A DNA stretch of 43,349 bases from an uncultured Granulosicoccaceae bacterium (GCA_937957915.1 CALGNZ010000142.1:1-43349); one strand, 5' to 3'. Shown: positions 33,739-42,952, counted from the stretch's first letter. Notes: generated by a model not told the origin, from the sequence alone. Translations and numbers: made by a program.

Positions 33739-34602
33739 ATGAAACTGGGTGTGATTTGCGATGGCATTAGCCGTGACCTGGCTCATGCGCTGGCGGTGAT
33801 GGATGAGTTCGACCTTGAATATGCCGAGCTGCAGTTCGTTGGCGATCACGAAGTCGGAGATCATAGCAGGCAACAAATTGCCGAGATCAGGAGTCTGTTG
33901 CAGGGGCATGGCAAGCCTGTGTCATGCTTGTCCCGACATATATTTGCCGGCATGACCACAGCGAATAAGCCTGGTGATACTCTGCACACCACGCATATGG
34001 ACGCACTAAAGCGCGTGATTGATATGGCGCATGAAGTGGATGCACCACTGGTGCGCATTATGACCAGCAAAAAAGAACAAATCCTGTGGGGGGCTAATGG
34101 CGCTGAGCACTGGAATGTGGCTGAGGGCGCATGGGATTCTCTGCCGCCATTAATAGCACCGGCGGTGGAGTTTGCCAGGTCAGCGGGGATAACGCTGGTG
34201 GTGGAAACCGGTAATGGGACGATGGTCAACTCGAACTACACCGCGCGTAAGCTGATCGATGATCTGAATGCAAAAGACACGTTACAGGTGCTGTGGGATC
34301 CGGCTAACAACTGCTGGTGTCATGAGTTGGCCTGGCCTGACGGATACAATGAAGTGCGCGGCGGATATCTTGGCCATGTCCATATTAAAGATGTACTGGT
34401 TGACACCCCGAGGGCAAAGCTCGAAGTACGCAAGATGGGAGACGGCCAGTTGGGCCCGCTGTTTCAGCCTGTCGCGGATGCCTTAAGGCAAGATGGATAC
34501 GATGGCGTAGTCTCCTTTGAGAGTGTGTATCACAACGGTGATGGGGATTTCGAGAATGGCTTCCGGCAATGTATTAGCCTGTTTAAATCGACTTTTGGAT
34601 AA
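33739..34602 (+). CDS. Sugar phosphate isomerase/epimerase (xylose isomerase-like TIM barrel)
   Basis: 287 residues from ATG 33739 (MKLGVICDGISRDL is the natural first strand of the barrel; an ATG 13 codons upstream is less likely). Barrel signals: LVVETGNGTMVNS with the metal-ligand glutamate, LQVLWDPANNCW with aspartate, GHVHIKDVLVD with histidine and YDGVVSFESVY with the final glutamate. This family (AP endonuclease 2-like) interconverts sugars or inososes. With the Gfo/Idh/MocA gene 1.3 kb upstream it could form part of a sugar or inositol-type pathway, but this is inference. Confidence 0.88.
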   Translation: MKLGVICDGISRDLAHALAVMDEFDLEYAELQFVGDHEVGDHSRQQIAEIRSLLQGHGKPVSCLSRHIFAGMTTANKPGDTLHTTHMDALKRVIDMAHEVDAPLVRIMTSKKEQILWGANGAEHWNVAEGAWDSLPPLIAPAVEFARSAGITLVVETGNGTMVNSNYTARKLIDDLNAKDTLQVLWDPANNCWCHELAWPDGYNEVRGGYLGHVHIKDVLVDTPRAKLEVRKMGDGQLGPLFQPVADALRQDGYDGVVSFESVYHNGDGDFENGFRQCISLFKSTFG

Positions 34603-34789
34603 TTGTTCGCTGTCGTGCTCACAGGATACGTGTGTTCATGGCTGTGCCGTTGACAGACAGTCACTTCAACATTAGCTGGCTTACCATCTGTAAATGGCGG
34701 GTAGCATTAGCCGAACAAAGTAAAGGCAGGGCGTTTAGATTGAACAGGCATTTACAAACAACTTACCCCATAACAGCTCGGTAACACTT

Positions 34790-36406
34790 ATGGCGAAAAA
34801 CATCCTGTTTATCATGTGTGACCAGTTGCGATTTGACTATCTGGGTTGTACAGGACACCCGTCCATTCAAACACCAAATATTGATGCGCTTGCTGCGCGT
34901 GGTGTTCGCTTTGACAGCGCCTATGTACAGGCGCCAATCTGTGGGCCCAGCCGCATGAGTTTCTATACCGGGCGCTATGTAACCAGCCATGGTACCACCT
35001 GGAACATGGCACCGATTCGCGTTGGTGAACCAAATATTGGTGACCATTTAAACCCGCTCGGAATGCGCACCGTACTGTGTGGTAAGACCCATGCCGCGCC
35101 GGATGCAGCCGGTATGCAGCGACTGGGTATTGATCCGCAAAGCGATCTTGGCAAAAAAGTAGGGCAGGCAGGCTTTGAAGCATGGGACAAGCTTGACGGT
35201 GTGCATCCGCCAAAGTCGAAGAAAAAGCCATCGCACTACAATGATTACCTGCGGTCAAAGGGCTTTGATGGCGACAGCCCGTGGCAGGAGGGTGCTATCA
35301 CTGTTACTGACAACGATGGTGAGGATGCCTCTGGCTGGTTTATGAAAAATGTCGGCCAGCCGGCAAAGGTATCTGCAGAAGACAGCGAGACAGCGTTTAC
35401 TGCCAGCCGCGCCTGTGAGTTTATCGAATCAGCGGGGGATGCGTCTTGGTGTTTGCATCTGAGTTTTATAAAACCACACTGGCCTTATGTTGCCCCGGCG
35501 CCCTATCACAATATGTACAGCACAGATAATGTTATACCTGTGGTGAGGTCCGAGTCAGAGAGGGCCGCTCCGCATCCGGTGTACGGTGCTTTTCAATCGC
35601 ACCGCTTCAGTCGAAACTTCTCACGCGCCGAAGTACGCGATACCGTCATTCCAGTCTACATGGGCCTTATTACCCAGATAGATGATGAAGTAGGTCGGGT
35701 AGTGGCGTTTCTTGATGAAAAAGGCTTAAGTGAAGACACGATGATTGTTTTTACATCAGACCATGGGGATTACCTCGGTGATCACTGGCTGGGTGAAAAG
35801 GAGTTTTTCCATGAGCCCGCGGTGAAAATTCCGCTGATTATTTATGATCCGTCGGATCGTGCTAATTCAACCCGTGGTCTTGTACGCGATGAGCTGGTCG
35901 AGGCAATAGATTTGTTGCCAACATTTGTTGAATTTGCGGGTGGCGAGGTGCCTCGCCATATTCTGGAAGGGTACTCACTACTGCCGCTTTTACACGATGA
36001 TTCGAAACAACCTCTGCGCGATGTCGTGATCAGTGAGTATGACTATTCATGTCGGCTGGCCAGAACGAAACTGGGGCGCAATATCCCCGACTGTCGCCTG
36101 CAAATGGTGTTTGACGGACGCTGGAAGCTGATTCGCGCCGAGGGTTTTCGATCACTGTTGTTTGATCTGGAAACAGATCCTCAGGAGCTTAACGACCTTG
36201 GTGCAGACCCGCAATGTAAAGATCAGGTTGACAGGCTCAGTGCCCGTTTGTTGTCGTGGGCCACGGCTTACCATTCGCGAATTACACGTTCTGATCAGGA
36301 TATAGAGAACTATGCAGGCTCCGAGTTTGATTTGGGTATTTTGATCGGGTTCTGGGATGAGGCTGATTTAGAAGAAGCTAACGCTGATGGGCATGGTGGC
36401 AACTGA
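34790..36406 (+). CDS. Sulfatase/phosphonate monoester hydrolase-superfamily enzyme
   Basis: 538 residues, alkaline-phosphatase-fold hydrolase. The N-terminus NILFIMCDQLRFDYLGC has the metal aspartate Asp11; the nucleophile motif CGPSR has Cys51, which must be matured to formylglycine. The second metal site is FTSDHGDYLGDH, and KEFFHEPAVKIPLII follows. The sequence resembles arylsulfatase/phosphonate-monoester-hydrolase relatives and choline-sulfatase-type enzymes. There is no signal peptide, so it acts in the cytosol on a sulfate ester, phosphonate or phosphodiester. No maturase gene is in the window. The substrate is not predictable. Confidence 0.9.
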   Translation: MAKNILFIMCDQLRFDYLGCTGHPSIQTPNIDALAARGVRFDSAYVQAPICGPSRMSFYTGRYVTSHGTTWNMAPIRVGEPNIGDHLNPLGMRTVLCGKTHAAPDAAGMQRLGIDPQSDLGKKVGQAGFEAWDKLDGVHPPKSKKKPSHYNDYLRSKGFDGDSPWQEGAITVTDNDGEDASGWFMKNVGQPAKVSAEDSETAFTASRACEFIESAGDASWCLHLSFIKPHWPYVAPAPYHNMYSTDNVIPVVRSESERAAPHPVYGAFQSHRFSRNFSRAEVRDTVIPVYMGLITQIDDEVGRVVAFLDEKGLSEDTMIVFTSDHGDYLGDHWLGEKEFFHEPAVKIPLIIYDPSDRANSTRGLVRDELVEAIDLLPTFVEFAGGEVPRHILEGYSLLPLLHDDSKQPLRDVVISEYDYSCRLARTKLGRNIPDCRLQMVFDGRWKLIRAEGFRSLLFDLETDPQELNDLGADPQCKDQVDRLSARLLSWATAYHSRITRSDQDIENYAGSEFDLGILIGFWDEADLEEANADGHGGN

Positions 36407-36531
36407 TGTTGCGGAGGGAGATTGCGTTATTACGCGGCTCGCATTGTTGAGTGTGTCTTAGCGGTTGTTAAGTGTTATGTTTTTGTTGGTTGTGCAACTG
36501 TGACATCCATGGCGCGCCGCCCCCTTAATCG

Positions 36532-36553
36532 ATCAATCTCAAAACTGATTAAA
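36532..36553. repeat. Interspersed repeat R2, copy 2
   Basis: Identical over 22 bp to 27657-27678, with flanking similarity (CCCCTT before; CGCGGGTAGAACAAAAGC after). It lies about 85 bp before the acyl-CoA ligase start, in the gap after the sulfatase gene. Confidence 0.75.
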
Positions 36554-36639
36554 CGCGGGTAGAACAAAAGCAAGGGCGGGAATACGTACGTGCTGTTTTG
36601 AGTCTGTTGTCTGTATCTGGAAAAGCTATTGGATGGTTA

Positions 36640-38367
36640 ATGAACACTGAAACTGTTTATCAGCGCTTCAGGAATGCTGCATCGCAATGGGGTGACGCAC
36701 CTTTCCTGCACGTACTTGAAGAAACCGCAGATATTTATGGTATCGAGGCTGGTGATATTTCCTATGGGGAAATGCTGGCACTGGTAGAAAGCTCTGCGGC
36801 TGAATTCAATAGCAGAGGCTACGCTCAGGGTATGCGTGTTGGTTTGTTGCTTGAGAATCGCCCGGTATTTTTACAGTTGTGGCTGGCGCTGAATAGCCTC
36901 GGTGTATCAGTGGTGCCGATCAATCCGGATCTGCGCATCGCGGAACTCGAGTACCTGATTGAGCATTCAGAGATGTGTCTGGCGATTGTGTTGCCAACGC
37001 GTGTTGATGAAGTGAAAACAGCGATCGCCAATGCAGGATTAAACACTCCTGTTATCACGCCGTCAGATAAGCTGCCAACGGTAATAGAATCATCAGGCCA
37101 GGGCTCGGTCGTTTCAGCAGAAACACCAGGCGTGCAAGCAGACAGCAAGACCGAGTGCGCACTGTTGTATACGTCTGGCACCACCGGAAAGCCAAAAGGT
37201 TGCATTCTTGGTAACGAATATTTTCTCCATAGCGGTGATTGGTACGCCCAAACCGGCGGACATATAAGTCTGCGGCTAGCTGTAGAACGCATGCTGACAC
37301 CGTTGCCACTGTTTCACATGAATGCTTTGGCGGTTTCAGTAACGGCGATGATTACTGTTGGTGGATGTTTGGTTCTGCTGGACCGGTTTCACCCACGTAG
37401 CTGGTGGAGCTCTGTGCGCAAGAGCAGGGCAACTGTTGTGCATTACCTTGGTATTATGCCGTCGCTGTTGTTGACCGCAGAGGTCTTACCAACCGACCGT
37501 GAGCACAGTGTGCGTTTTGGTTTCGGGGCCGGTGTTGATAAAAAGCTGCACGCACCGTTTGAAGAGCGCTTTGGTTTTCCGCTGATCGAGGCCTGGGCGT
37601 GTACAGAAACGGGTAGTGGTGCGGTTGTCAGTGCGCACGAGGAACCACGCCACGTTGGCACATCCTGTTTTGGCCGACCGTGCAAAGACGTCGACGTTCG
37701 TGTGGTTGATGATGCCGGTACTGACGTTGGTGATGGAACTCCTGGTGAACTGCTGGTTCGCCGCGTGGGGGAGAACCCGCGCTATGGCTTTTTCACCGGG
37801 TATCTGAAAAACGCTGCGGCCACCGATGAGCTTTGGAAAGGTGGATGGTTAAATACCGGTGATGTGGTACAGCGGGATACCGACGGCTCACTGCACTTTA
37901 TAGATCGCAAAAAAAATGTCATTCGCCGCTCCGGTGAAAACATAGCGGCTGTAGAGGTCGAGTCGATCTTAAATCGTCATCCACAGATTGCACTGTGCGC
38001 CGCTGCTGCAGCACCTGATGAGCTGCGTGGTGATGAGGTCGCCGTGTTTATTGTGCTGGACGCAGCAGCTGGCAATGCAATTACTTCTGGCAAAAGCACC
38101 GACCTGGCTTCGGGTAACGCAGTAAATGATAAGGAACATAGCGCAGACATGCACAGTCAACGTTTGCGGGGCACCGCTGAGCAAATAGTGCAATGGGGAC
38201 TTGAGCGAATGGCGTATTACAAAGTCCCCGGTTTTATTGCTTTCATTGACGAGCTGCCAGTGACAGCAACCCAGAAAATTCTACGCGGCGAGTTGAAGAA
38301 ACTCATGGCCAAAACACTTTCCGAAGACGGCTTTATCGACACCCGCCATCTTAAGAAACGTGGCTAG
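36640..38367 (+). CDS. Acyl-CoA synthetase (AMP-forming)
   Basis: 575 residues of the ANL superfamily, joining a carboxylate to CoA via an acyl-adenylate. The P-loop LLYTSGTTGKPKGC lies at about 175-188; LIEAWACTETGSG is the adenine motif, and GGWLNTGDVVQRDTDGSLHFIDRKKNVIRRSGENIAAVEVE the hinge region (shown in parts in the protein). The catalytic lysine is in VTATQKILRGELK. It resembles crotonobetaine/carnitine-CoA ligases. A roughly 35-residue Ser/Asn/Ala-rich insertion begins near residue 473 in the mobile C-terminal domain. The frame extends upstream to a TTG at 36598, but ATG 36640 with GGATGG nearby is preferred. Confidence 0.9.
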   Translation: MNTETVYQRFRNAASQWGDAPFLHVLEETADIYGIEAGDISYGEMLALVESSAAEFNSRGYAQGMRVGLLLENRPVFLQLWLALNSLGVSVVPINPDLRIAELEYLIEHSEMCLAIVLPTRVDEVKTAIANAGLNTPVITPSDKLPTVIESSGQGSVVSAETPGVQADSKTECALLYTSGTTGKPKGCILGNEYFLHSGDWYAQTGGHISLRLAVERMLTPLPLFHMNALAVSVTAMITVGGCLVLLDRFHPRSWWSSVRKSRATVVHYLGIMPSLLLTAEVLPTDREHSVRFGFGAGVDKKLHAPFEERFGFPLIEAWACTETGSGAVVSAHEEPRHVGTSCFGRPCKDVDVRVVDDAGTDVGDGTPGELLVRRVGENPRYGFFTGYLKNAAATDELWKGGWLNTGDVVQRDTDGSLHFIDRKKNVIRRSGENIAAVEVESILNRHPQIALCAAAAAPDELRGDEVAVFIVLDAAAGNAITSGKSTDLASGNAVNDKEHSADMHSQRLRGTAEQIVQWGLERMAYYKVPGFIAFIDELPVTATQKILRGELKKLMAKTLSEDGFIDTRHLKKRG

Positions 38368-38405
38368 CCGGGATAGATAATAGGGCATTCGTGAAATGCC
38401 AGGGT

Positions 38406-38559
38406 GGTGGATGCGCCTGGCGCTTATGCCACCCTGCGGTTGCTGAATTTGGCAGTGCTGCAGGCTTGAAGAAATCAATGCAGTTGGTGTTGAGCTCGAA
38501 ATGGGGCAGAGACAGGTAAAATTGGTGCGGTTCGCACCACTCATCGACACCCTGCGTAC
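38406..38559. repeat. Composite interspersed repeats R1 copy 2 and R3
   Basis: 38406-38438 is the second copy of the 33-bp R1 palindrome (two differences from 27793-27825). 38523-38559 is a palindromic element with GGTGCGGTTCGCACC followed by ATCGACACCCTGCG, whose reverse complement matches 22233-22264. The word GCTTGAAGAAA between them (38466-38476) also occurs beside copy 1 at 27730-27740. The block fills the space between the convergent ligase and EamA genes. Confidence 0.7.
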
Positions 38560-38637
38560 GGTCGCAAAAAAGACTTTTACCTGATTCTTGGTCTTCAAAA
38601 ATGAAAGTCGCGACAGGCATTTCCCGTTTGCATCATA

Positions 38638-39552
38638 TTACGGCGTACCAATCGCTGCCAGCAGCACGCCTGCCACGATGACCGTAACCCAAATGCCACG
38701 GTAGATTCCGACTGGCTCCTTCAGGAATATTCTGGCGATAATAACTGTGGCTGCGGCGAATGCTGAAAAACCAATGCTGGCTGCGACACGCCCGCCATAT
38801 AATGAACCTGTTAAAAACGCGGCTAATGCGGCCATCTCAAACAGGGATTGCAGTACAACGAGTTGTGCGGTTTTGCCGGTTGGGAATTGTAGTGTTGTGG
38901 CCTTCGATAGTTGCCAGCCAATAAGCACCATGCAAGTTACCAGGGCGAATACGCGATTAAGATACAACGCGTGTGATGCGCCAATATGATCTGTCGCTAC
39001 TTGTGCAAGGAACATGCGGATAGAAACTGCAATTGCCGCTGCTGTGGCAAGCAGTACTGTTTTACGCAGCCAGGCCTGGCTATATTGCATGGGATCATCG
39101 TCGCTGCCTCTGGACAACATGGCCACACCAGCGAAAACTACAATTACGGCCAGCAGTTGAATCCATGTCCATGGTTGTCCGGCTATGGCGTTTAACATGA
39201 CCAGAATAACCGCAAAGCTGGACGCAGCCGGTGATGCCACTGCTACGGGACCGTTTGCGAGGGCCAGGTACAAAAAGTACAACGCCACCACGTTGAGAAA
39301 ACCACTAACCGCTGATGCTATCCATGCACGCTGATGCCAAACAGGAAAGTTACCTTCAATAGCGAGGTACACAGTGAGCAGGGCGGTTGAAACGCCCATA
39401 ACACAAAGAATGAGAATACTCAGCGTTACCCGTTGCGAGGTAACTCGAGCGATACAGTCAGATGCACCGATGCAAATCGCACCGACCAGGCCGAGTAACA
39501 GGCCGGTCAACGGAGTGCAACTGATAAAAAACGGATGTTTGTGGGCCTGCAT
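38638..39552 (-). CDS. EamA/DMT-family permease
   Basis: 304 residues with about ten hydrophobic segments in two repeats of five, as in drug/metabolite transporters (for example LLGLVGAICIGASDCIA, VSGFLNVVALYFLYLALANGPVAVASPAAS, and GGRVAASIGFSAFAAATVIIARIFLKEPVG in the second half). The signature of each EamA half, a helix followed by LxxxP/EP near its end, is visible as KEPVGIYRGIWVTVIVAGV. It exports or imports an unknown small molecule across the inner membrane. It stands alone, convergent with the ligase gene. Confidence 0.88.
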   Translation of the reverse strand: MQAHKHPFFISCTPLTGLLLGLVGAICIGASDCIARVTSQRVTLSILILCVMGVSTALLTVYLAIEGNFPVWHQRAWIASAVSGFLNVVALYFLYLALANGPVAVASPAASSFAVILVMLNAIAGQPWTWIQLLAVIVVFAGVAMLSRGSDDDPMQYSQAWLRKTVLLATAAAIAVSIRMFLAQVATDHIGASHALYLNRVFALVTCMVLIGWQLSKATTLQFPTGKTAQLVVLQSLFEMAALAAFLTGSLYGGRVAASIGFSAFAAATVIIARIFLKEPVGIYRGIWVTVIVAGVLLAAIGTP

Positions 39553-39983
39553 TCAGGCGATAGAACGGGCATAAGGGGATACTTGAACGGAGTGTATTGC
39601 ACGCTACCTGAGATCCGCTGGCAGTGGAAGTCGCAACTGTGGTTGTGTCGCTTTGGCGTGCAAATTTAGAGGCGTAAATCTAACTGCCGTCAGGCGGGAA
39701 AAAATCGGTAACAACACCTTGCGCAGTCGAGAACATGCTGATCGACTGGAAAGCCGCTATCCGTTGCTTGAAACGGAACATGGGCAGAAAATGGCCAACG
39801 CAGAGCTGGCTAAAACCCGCATTGCCTTTAAGCTGCATCTGATATGACCCTGCGTGACAGGAATAGTGACTTCGCGGGGCGGGCCGGTGCTTTGACAGCC
39901 AGGCGCTGTAGCGCTGCGCCTGACCTGAACAGCTCTTCTATGTTACATTCAGAAATATGAATATGGCTGACCGGAGGCACTGA
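39553..39983. other. Intergenic gap with a hairpin and one doubtful short frame
   Basis: 431 bp. A TTG-started frame at 39653-39847 (64 codons) has no ribosome site and no family I recognise; it may be a gene remnant or chance. CAGGCGC (39900-39906) and GCGCCTG (39916-39922) form a perfect 7-bp stem. The last 60 bp should contain the promoter of the metallo-beta-lactamase-fold gene. Confidence 0.4.
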
Positions 39984-40910
39984 ATGACTATCAATCGACG
40001 GGTGTTTTTAAAATCTCTCGCCACGACACTTGCTACCACAGTGGCTGCTGGTGCATCGCACAAGCTGGCCTTTGCTGCGGCCAGCTCGCGGTTTGGTGAC
40101 TGGCAGATCGATGTTGTTAGTGACGGATTTATTGAGTTGCCAGTGGCTCGGGCATTGCCCGGTGCCAGTGACGACGAGTTGCAGCATTTTCTCGGTGAGG
40201 AAACTGTCGCGTCAGGTAGCTACCGTGTGGCCTGTAACCTGGTTGTATTGCGCAAAGCCGATCAGGTCGTTTTGATCGACGCTGGTGCCGGTCCCTCTTT
40301 TCTCGACAGCACCGGTGTCGCTGGTGAGGCCTTATCTTCGCTCGGTATTGAGGCCGATCAGGTCACCCATGTGTTGTTTACACATGCACACCCTGATCAC
40401 CTTTGGGGAGTTAAAGATGACTTTGACGAGGTGCTGTTTACTAATGCAGCGCACTGGATATCCGCAACTGAATGGAACTACTGGACTGACCCTGCAACGG
40501 TTTCGCGAATATCCGCTGACAGGCAGTTTTTTGCGGTAGGCGCGAAGGACCGGCTTGCATTAGTCGCTGAACAATCGGATCGATTTCAACCTGAGCAGGA
40601 AGTATTGCCAGGGATTGTGGCAATTGACACTTCGGGTCATACGCCTGGCCATGTGGCGTTTCAAGTCAACGACGGGGACAATTCGCTGGTTATCGTTGGT
40701 GACGCGTTGACCAATGTTCGGTTCTCGTTTGAACAGCCGAATCGCATCACCGGATCTGATCAGGATGGACAGATGGCCGCAGAATCGCGACTGAAACTGC
40801 TCGATCGCCTTGTCGCACAGAAATCAGAATTGATCGGCTTTCACTTTCCACACCCTGGAACCGGCACGGTGGAGCGCAACAACGGTGCCTATCGGTTTGT
40901 GAGTTCTTAG
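39984..40910 (+). CDS. Tat-exported metallo-beta-lactamase-fold hydrolase
   Basis: 308 residues. The N-terminus NRRVFLKSLATTLATTVAAG has the twin-arginine motif and hydrophobic core of a Tat signal, cleaved near residue 32, so the folded metalloenzyme is periplasmic. The binuclear zinc motif THAHPDH gives His134, His136, Asp138 and His139; further ligands are in DTSGHTPGHVAF, VIVGDAL and GFHFPHPG. GGAGG six bases before the ATG fixes the start. It belongs to the quinoprotein-relay/SoxH-like group of MBL proteins; substrate unknown. A rhodanese follows 240 bp downstream. Confidence 0.9.
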   Translation: MTINRRVFLKSLATTLATTVAAGASHKLAFAAASSRFGDWQIDVVSDGFIELPVARALPGASDDELQHFLGEETVASGSYRVACNLVVLRKADQVVLIDAGAGPSFLDSTGVAGEALSSLGIEADQVTHVLFTHAHPDHLWGVKDDFDEVLFTNAAHWISATEWNYWTDPATVSRISADRQFFAVGAKDRLALVAEQSDRFQPEQEVLPGIVAIDTSGHTPGHVAFQVNDGDNSLVIVGDALTNVRFSFEQPNRITGSDQDGQMAAESRLKLLDRLVAQKSELIGFHFPHPGTGTVERNNGAYRFVSS

Positions 40911-40929
40911 CAATTGTTGGCGCAATTGC
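40910..40929. terminator. Inverted repeat at the stop of the metallo-beta-lactamase-fold gene
   Basis: GCAATTG and CAATTGC (7-bp perfect arms, 6-bp loop) overlap the last base of the stop codon. There is no T-run; a terminator or mRNA-stabilising hairpin is possible. Confidence 0.35.
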
Positions 40930-40949
40930 AGGACTGACTGGAACTTGAT

Positions 40950-40975
40950 CCTGTCTCGACCGTCTTAGAGACAGG
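40950..40975. terminator. Perfect 8-bp inverted repeat, second hairpin in the same gap
   Basis: CCTGTCTC and GAGACAGG flank a 10-bp loop, 40 bp after the metallo-beta-lactamase-fold gene. It could be a terminator without a strong T-run or an operator for the following rhodanese gene. Confidence 0.4.
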
Positions 40976-41149
40976 TAATGGTTATTCAGAGCGTTTGTCA
41001 CGACTGCACTACAATTATCCATTCAGTTTAGCTGGCATAAGATTATCAGCACCGCACGTAGCAGGCAGGCCAAACCCTTGCTGCGCTGAGTCTGGTGTGC
41101 ACCGTTTCCGCAAGGGTACAAGTAACTCAATATTCAGGACAAAGGCGTC

Positions 41150-41572
41150 ATGATTCGATTCCTCGCAATTTTTATTTTTCTGGCTGGTGTCTCTGGCCTT
41201 TCAGGTGTTGCCTCAGCGGACCTGGTTGATATCGACAATCAAAAGCTCAAGACGCTGATGGAGCAGGGGGTACCGGTGATTGACTTACGTCGGGCGGAAG
41301 AGTGGGACAAAACCGGTGTGATAGATGGCAGTCATCTGATTACCTTTTTTGACAAGGCAGGCCGCTATGACGCGGAGAAATGGAAAAATACTCTGTCCGG
41401 TAAAATCAACATAGACGAGCCGGTAATTTTAATTTGCCACTCGGGTGTTCGAACATCAATTGTCGGTAAATGGTTATCCGAACAGATGGATACGGTGTAC
41501 AACGTAGAGGAAGGTATTGTCAGTTGGCTTAAGGATGGCAATGGCACTGTGCCTCCAGGCAGTAAGCCATAG
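41150..41572 (+). CDS. Periplasmic rhodanese-domain protein
   Basis: 140 residues. The signal peptide (MIRFLAIFIFLAGVSGLSG, cleaved after ASA at 23) directs it to the periplasm. The domain shows VPVIDLRRAEEWDKTGVIDGS and the active loop LICHSGVRTS with catalytic Cys96; the loop length fits sulfurtransferase. AAAGG lies just upstream of the ATG. With a Tat-exported MBL-fold neighbour it recalls the persulfide dioxygenase/rhodanese pairings of sulfur metabolism, although here both partners are exported. Confidence 0.9.
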   Translation: MIRFLAIFIFLAGVSGLSGVASADLVDIDNQKLKTLMEQGVPVIDLRRAEEWDKTGVIDGSHLITFFDKAGRYDAEKWKNTLSGKINIDEPVILICHSGVRTSIVGKWLSEQMDTVYNVEEGIVSWLKDGNGTVPPGSKP

Positions 41573-41782
41573 CAGCAGTGCGGGGCTGCCTGCCTCACGC
41601 TTTGTTCGTCTGAGCTCGTCGTGCTTAAAACCCTGTTCTCCTAGTCACCGCTCTTCACGCCGCGCTCTTAACATAGCTGCTCAGAGCGCTAACGCCTACT
41701 GTGTCGCGGACATAGTGTGCCTGCGTAGTCTATCGGTGCGATAATGGCGGCAACCTTATAGCCGACGTAAAAGCACTGGCCC

Positions 41783-42952
41783 ATGAAAACTGAATCTCTG
41801 CAAAAGCAAATGACACAGTGGCGGCATGATTTTCACCGCCATCCGGAGTTGGGATTTAACGAGAGCAGAACTGCACAGCGAGTTGCAGAATTGCTAACCT
41901 CCTTTGGCATGGAAGTGCACACCGGTGTTGGTCAAACCGGGGTGGTCGGAGTACTGCAAAAGGGCAATGGCACCGCCGCGATTGGACTTCGAGCAGATAT
42001 GGATGCGTTGCCCATTACAGAGATTGGCGTTCATTCCTATCGATCGCAAATGGAAGGGGTTATGCACGCTTGCGGGCACGATGGTCATACTGCGATGTTG
42101 CTGGGTGCTGCTGCCTACCTGTCAACGCACGGGGAGTTCAGCGGCAAGGTGGTTTTTATTTTTCAGCCAAATGAAGAGCACGGACTTGGCGCGCTGGCTA
42201 TGCTCGACGACGGCTTGTTTGATCAGTTCCCCGTGGATGCGGTATACGGTCTACACAATATCCCGGGCATGCCTGTCGCTGAGTTCAGCACCCGCGCCGG
42301 CCCGGTGACTGCCAGCGAAAGCCTGTTTGAAATTGAGGTAAATGCACAAGGTGGCCACGCTGCGTTGCCGCATATGGGCGTTGATGCGATTGTTGTCGGG
42401 GCTGAAATCGTCAATAGCCTGCAAACCATCGTTTCACGAAAACTGAACCCTGGTTTAAACGGTGTTGTGTCGGTGACCGAGTTCGTTACAGACGGCAAAC
42501 GTAATGTGTTACCTGGCCAGGCACGGTTGAGTGGTGATGCGAGAGCGCTGACGCCGGAAATCAATGCACAAATTGAATCGCGCATGCGGCAGATAGTAGA
42601 TGGTATCTGCATGGCACATGGCGTCAGCGGTAAAGTGTCTTACGACACAATTTTCCCGGCCACCATCAATGCGGCAGCGGCCTCTCAATCCGCAGCTCAG
42701 GCTGCACGTGTTGTCGCTGGAGTGGATGCGGTTGACGGGGCCTGCGAACCGAAGTTGTTTTCAGAAGATTTCGCGCACATGGCTGCTGCAAATACCGGTT
42801 GTTACATGTTGATGGGTAACGGCACTGACGGTCCACATGCCAGGCCACTGCACAGTGCTGATTATGACTTTAATGACCAGGCGCTGGTTCCTGGTTCATC
42901 GTGGTGGGTGGCGCTGGTGGAGCAGGAACTAGCGCAATCGGTTGACTTGTAG
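41783..42952 (+). CDS. M20-family amidohydrolase (hippurate hydrolase/aminoacylase-like)
   Basis: 389 residues, the usual length. Family motifs: WRHDFHRHPELGFNE (13-27), GLRADMDALPI with the conserved aspartate, HACGHDGHTAMLLG with metal residues Cys97, His99 and His103, FQPNEEHGLGA with the catalytic glutamates, and the late SEDFAHMAA. These metallo-amidases remove acyl groups from N-acylated amino acids or auxin conjugates in the cytosol. No signal peptide. The specific substrate is open. It is the last complete gene in the window. Confidence 0.93.
   Translation: MKTESLQKQMTQWRHDFHRHPELGFNESRTAQRVAELLTSFGMEVHTGVGQTGVVGVLQKGNGTAAIGLRADMDALPITEIGVHSYRSQMEGVMHACGHDGHTAMLLGAAAYLSTHGEFSGKVVFIFQPNEEHGLGALAMLDDGLFDQFPVDAVYGLHNIPGMPVAEFSTRAGPVTASESLFEIEVNAQGGHAALPHMGVDAIVVGAEIVNSLQTIVSRKLNPGLNGVVSVTEFVTDGKRNVLPGQARLSGDARALTPEINAQIESRMRQIVDGICMAHGVSGKVSYDTIFPATINAAAASQSAAQAARVVAGVDAVDGACEPKLFSEDFAHMAAANTGCYMLMGNGTDGPHARPLHSADYDFNDQALVPGSSWWVALVEQELAQSVDL

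Noticed and set aside
39653..39847. 64-codon frame before the metallo-beta-lactamase-fold gene
   Set aside because: TTG start without ribosome site and no recognisable domain; mentioned only as a possible remnant.
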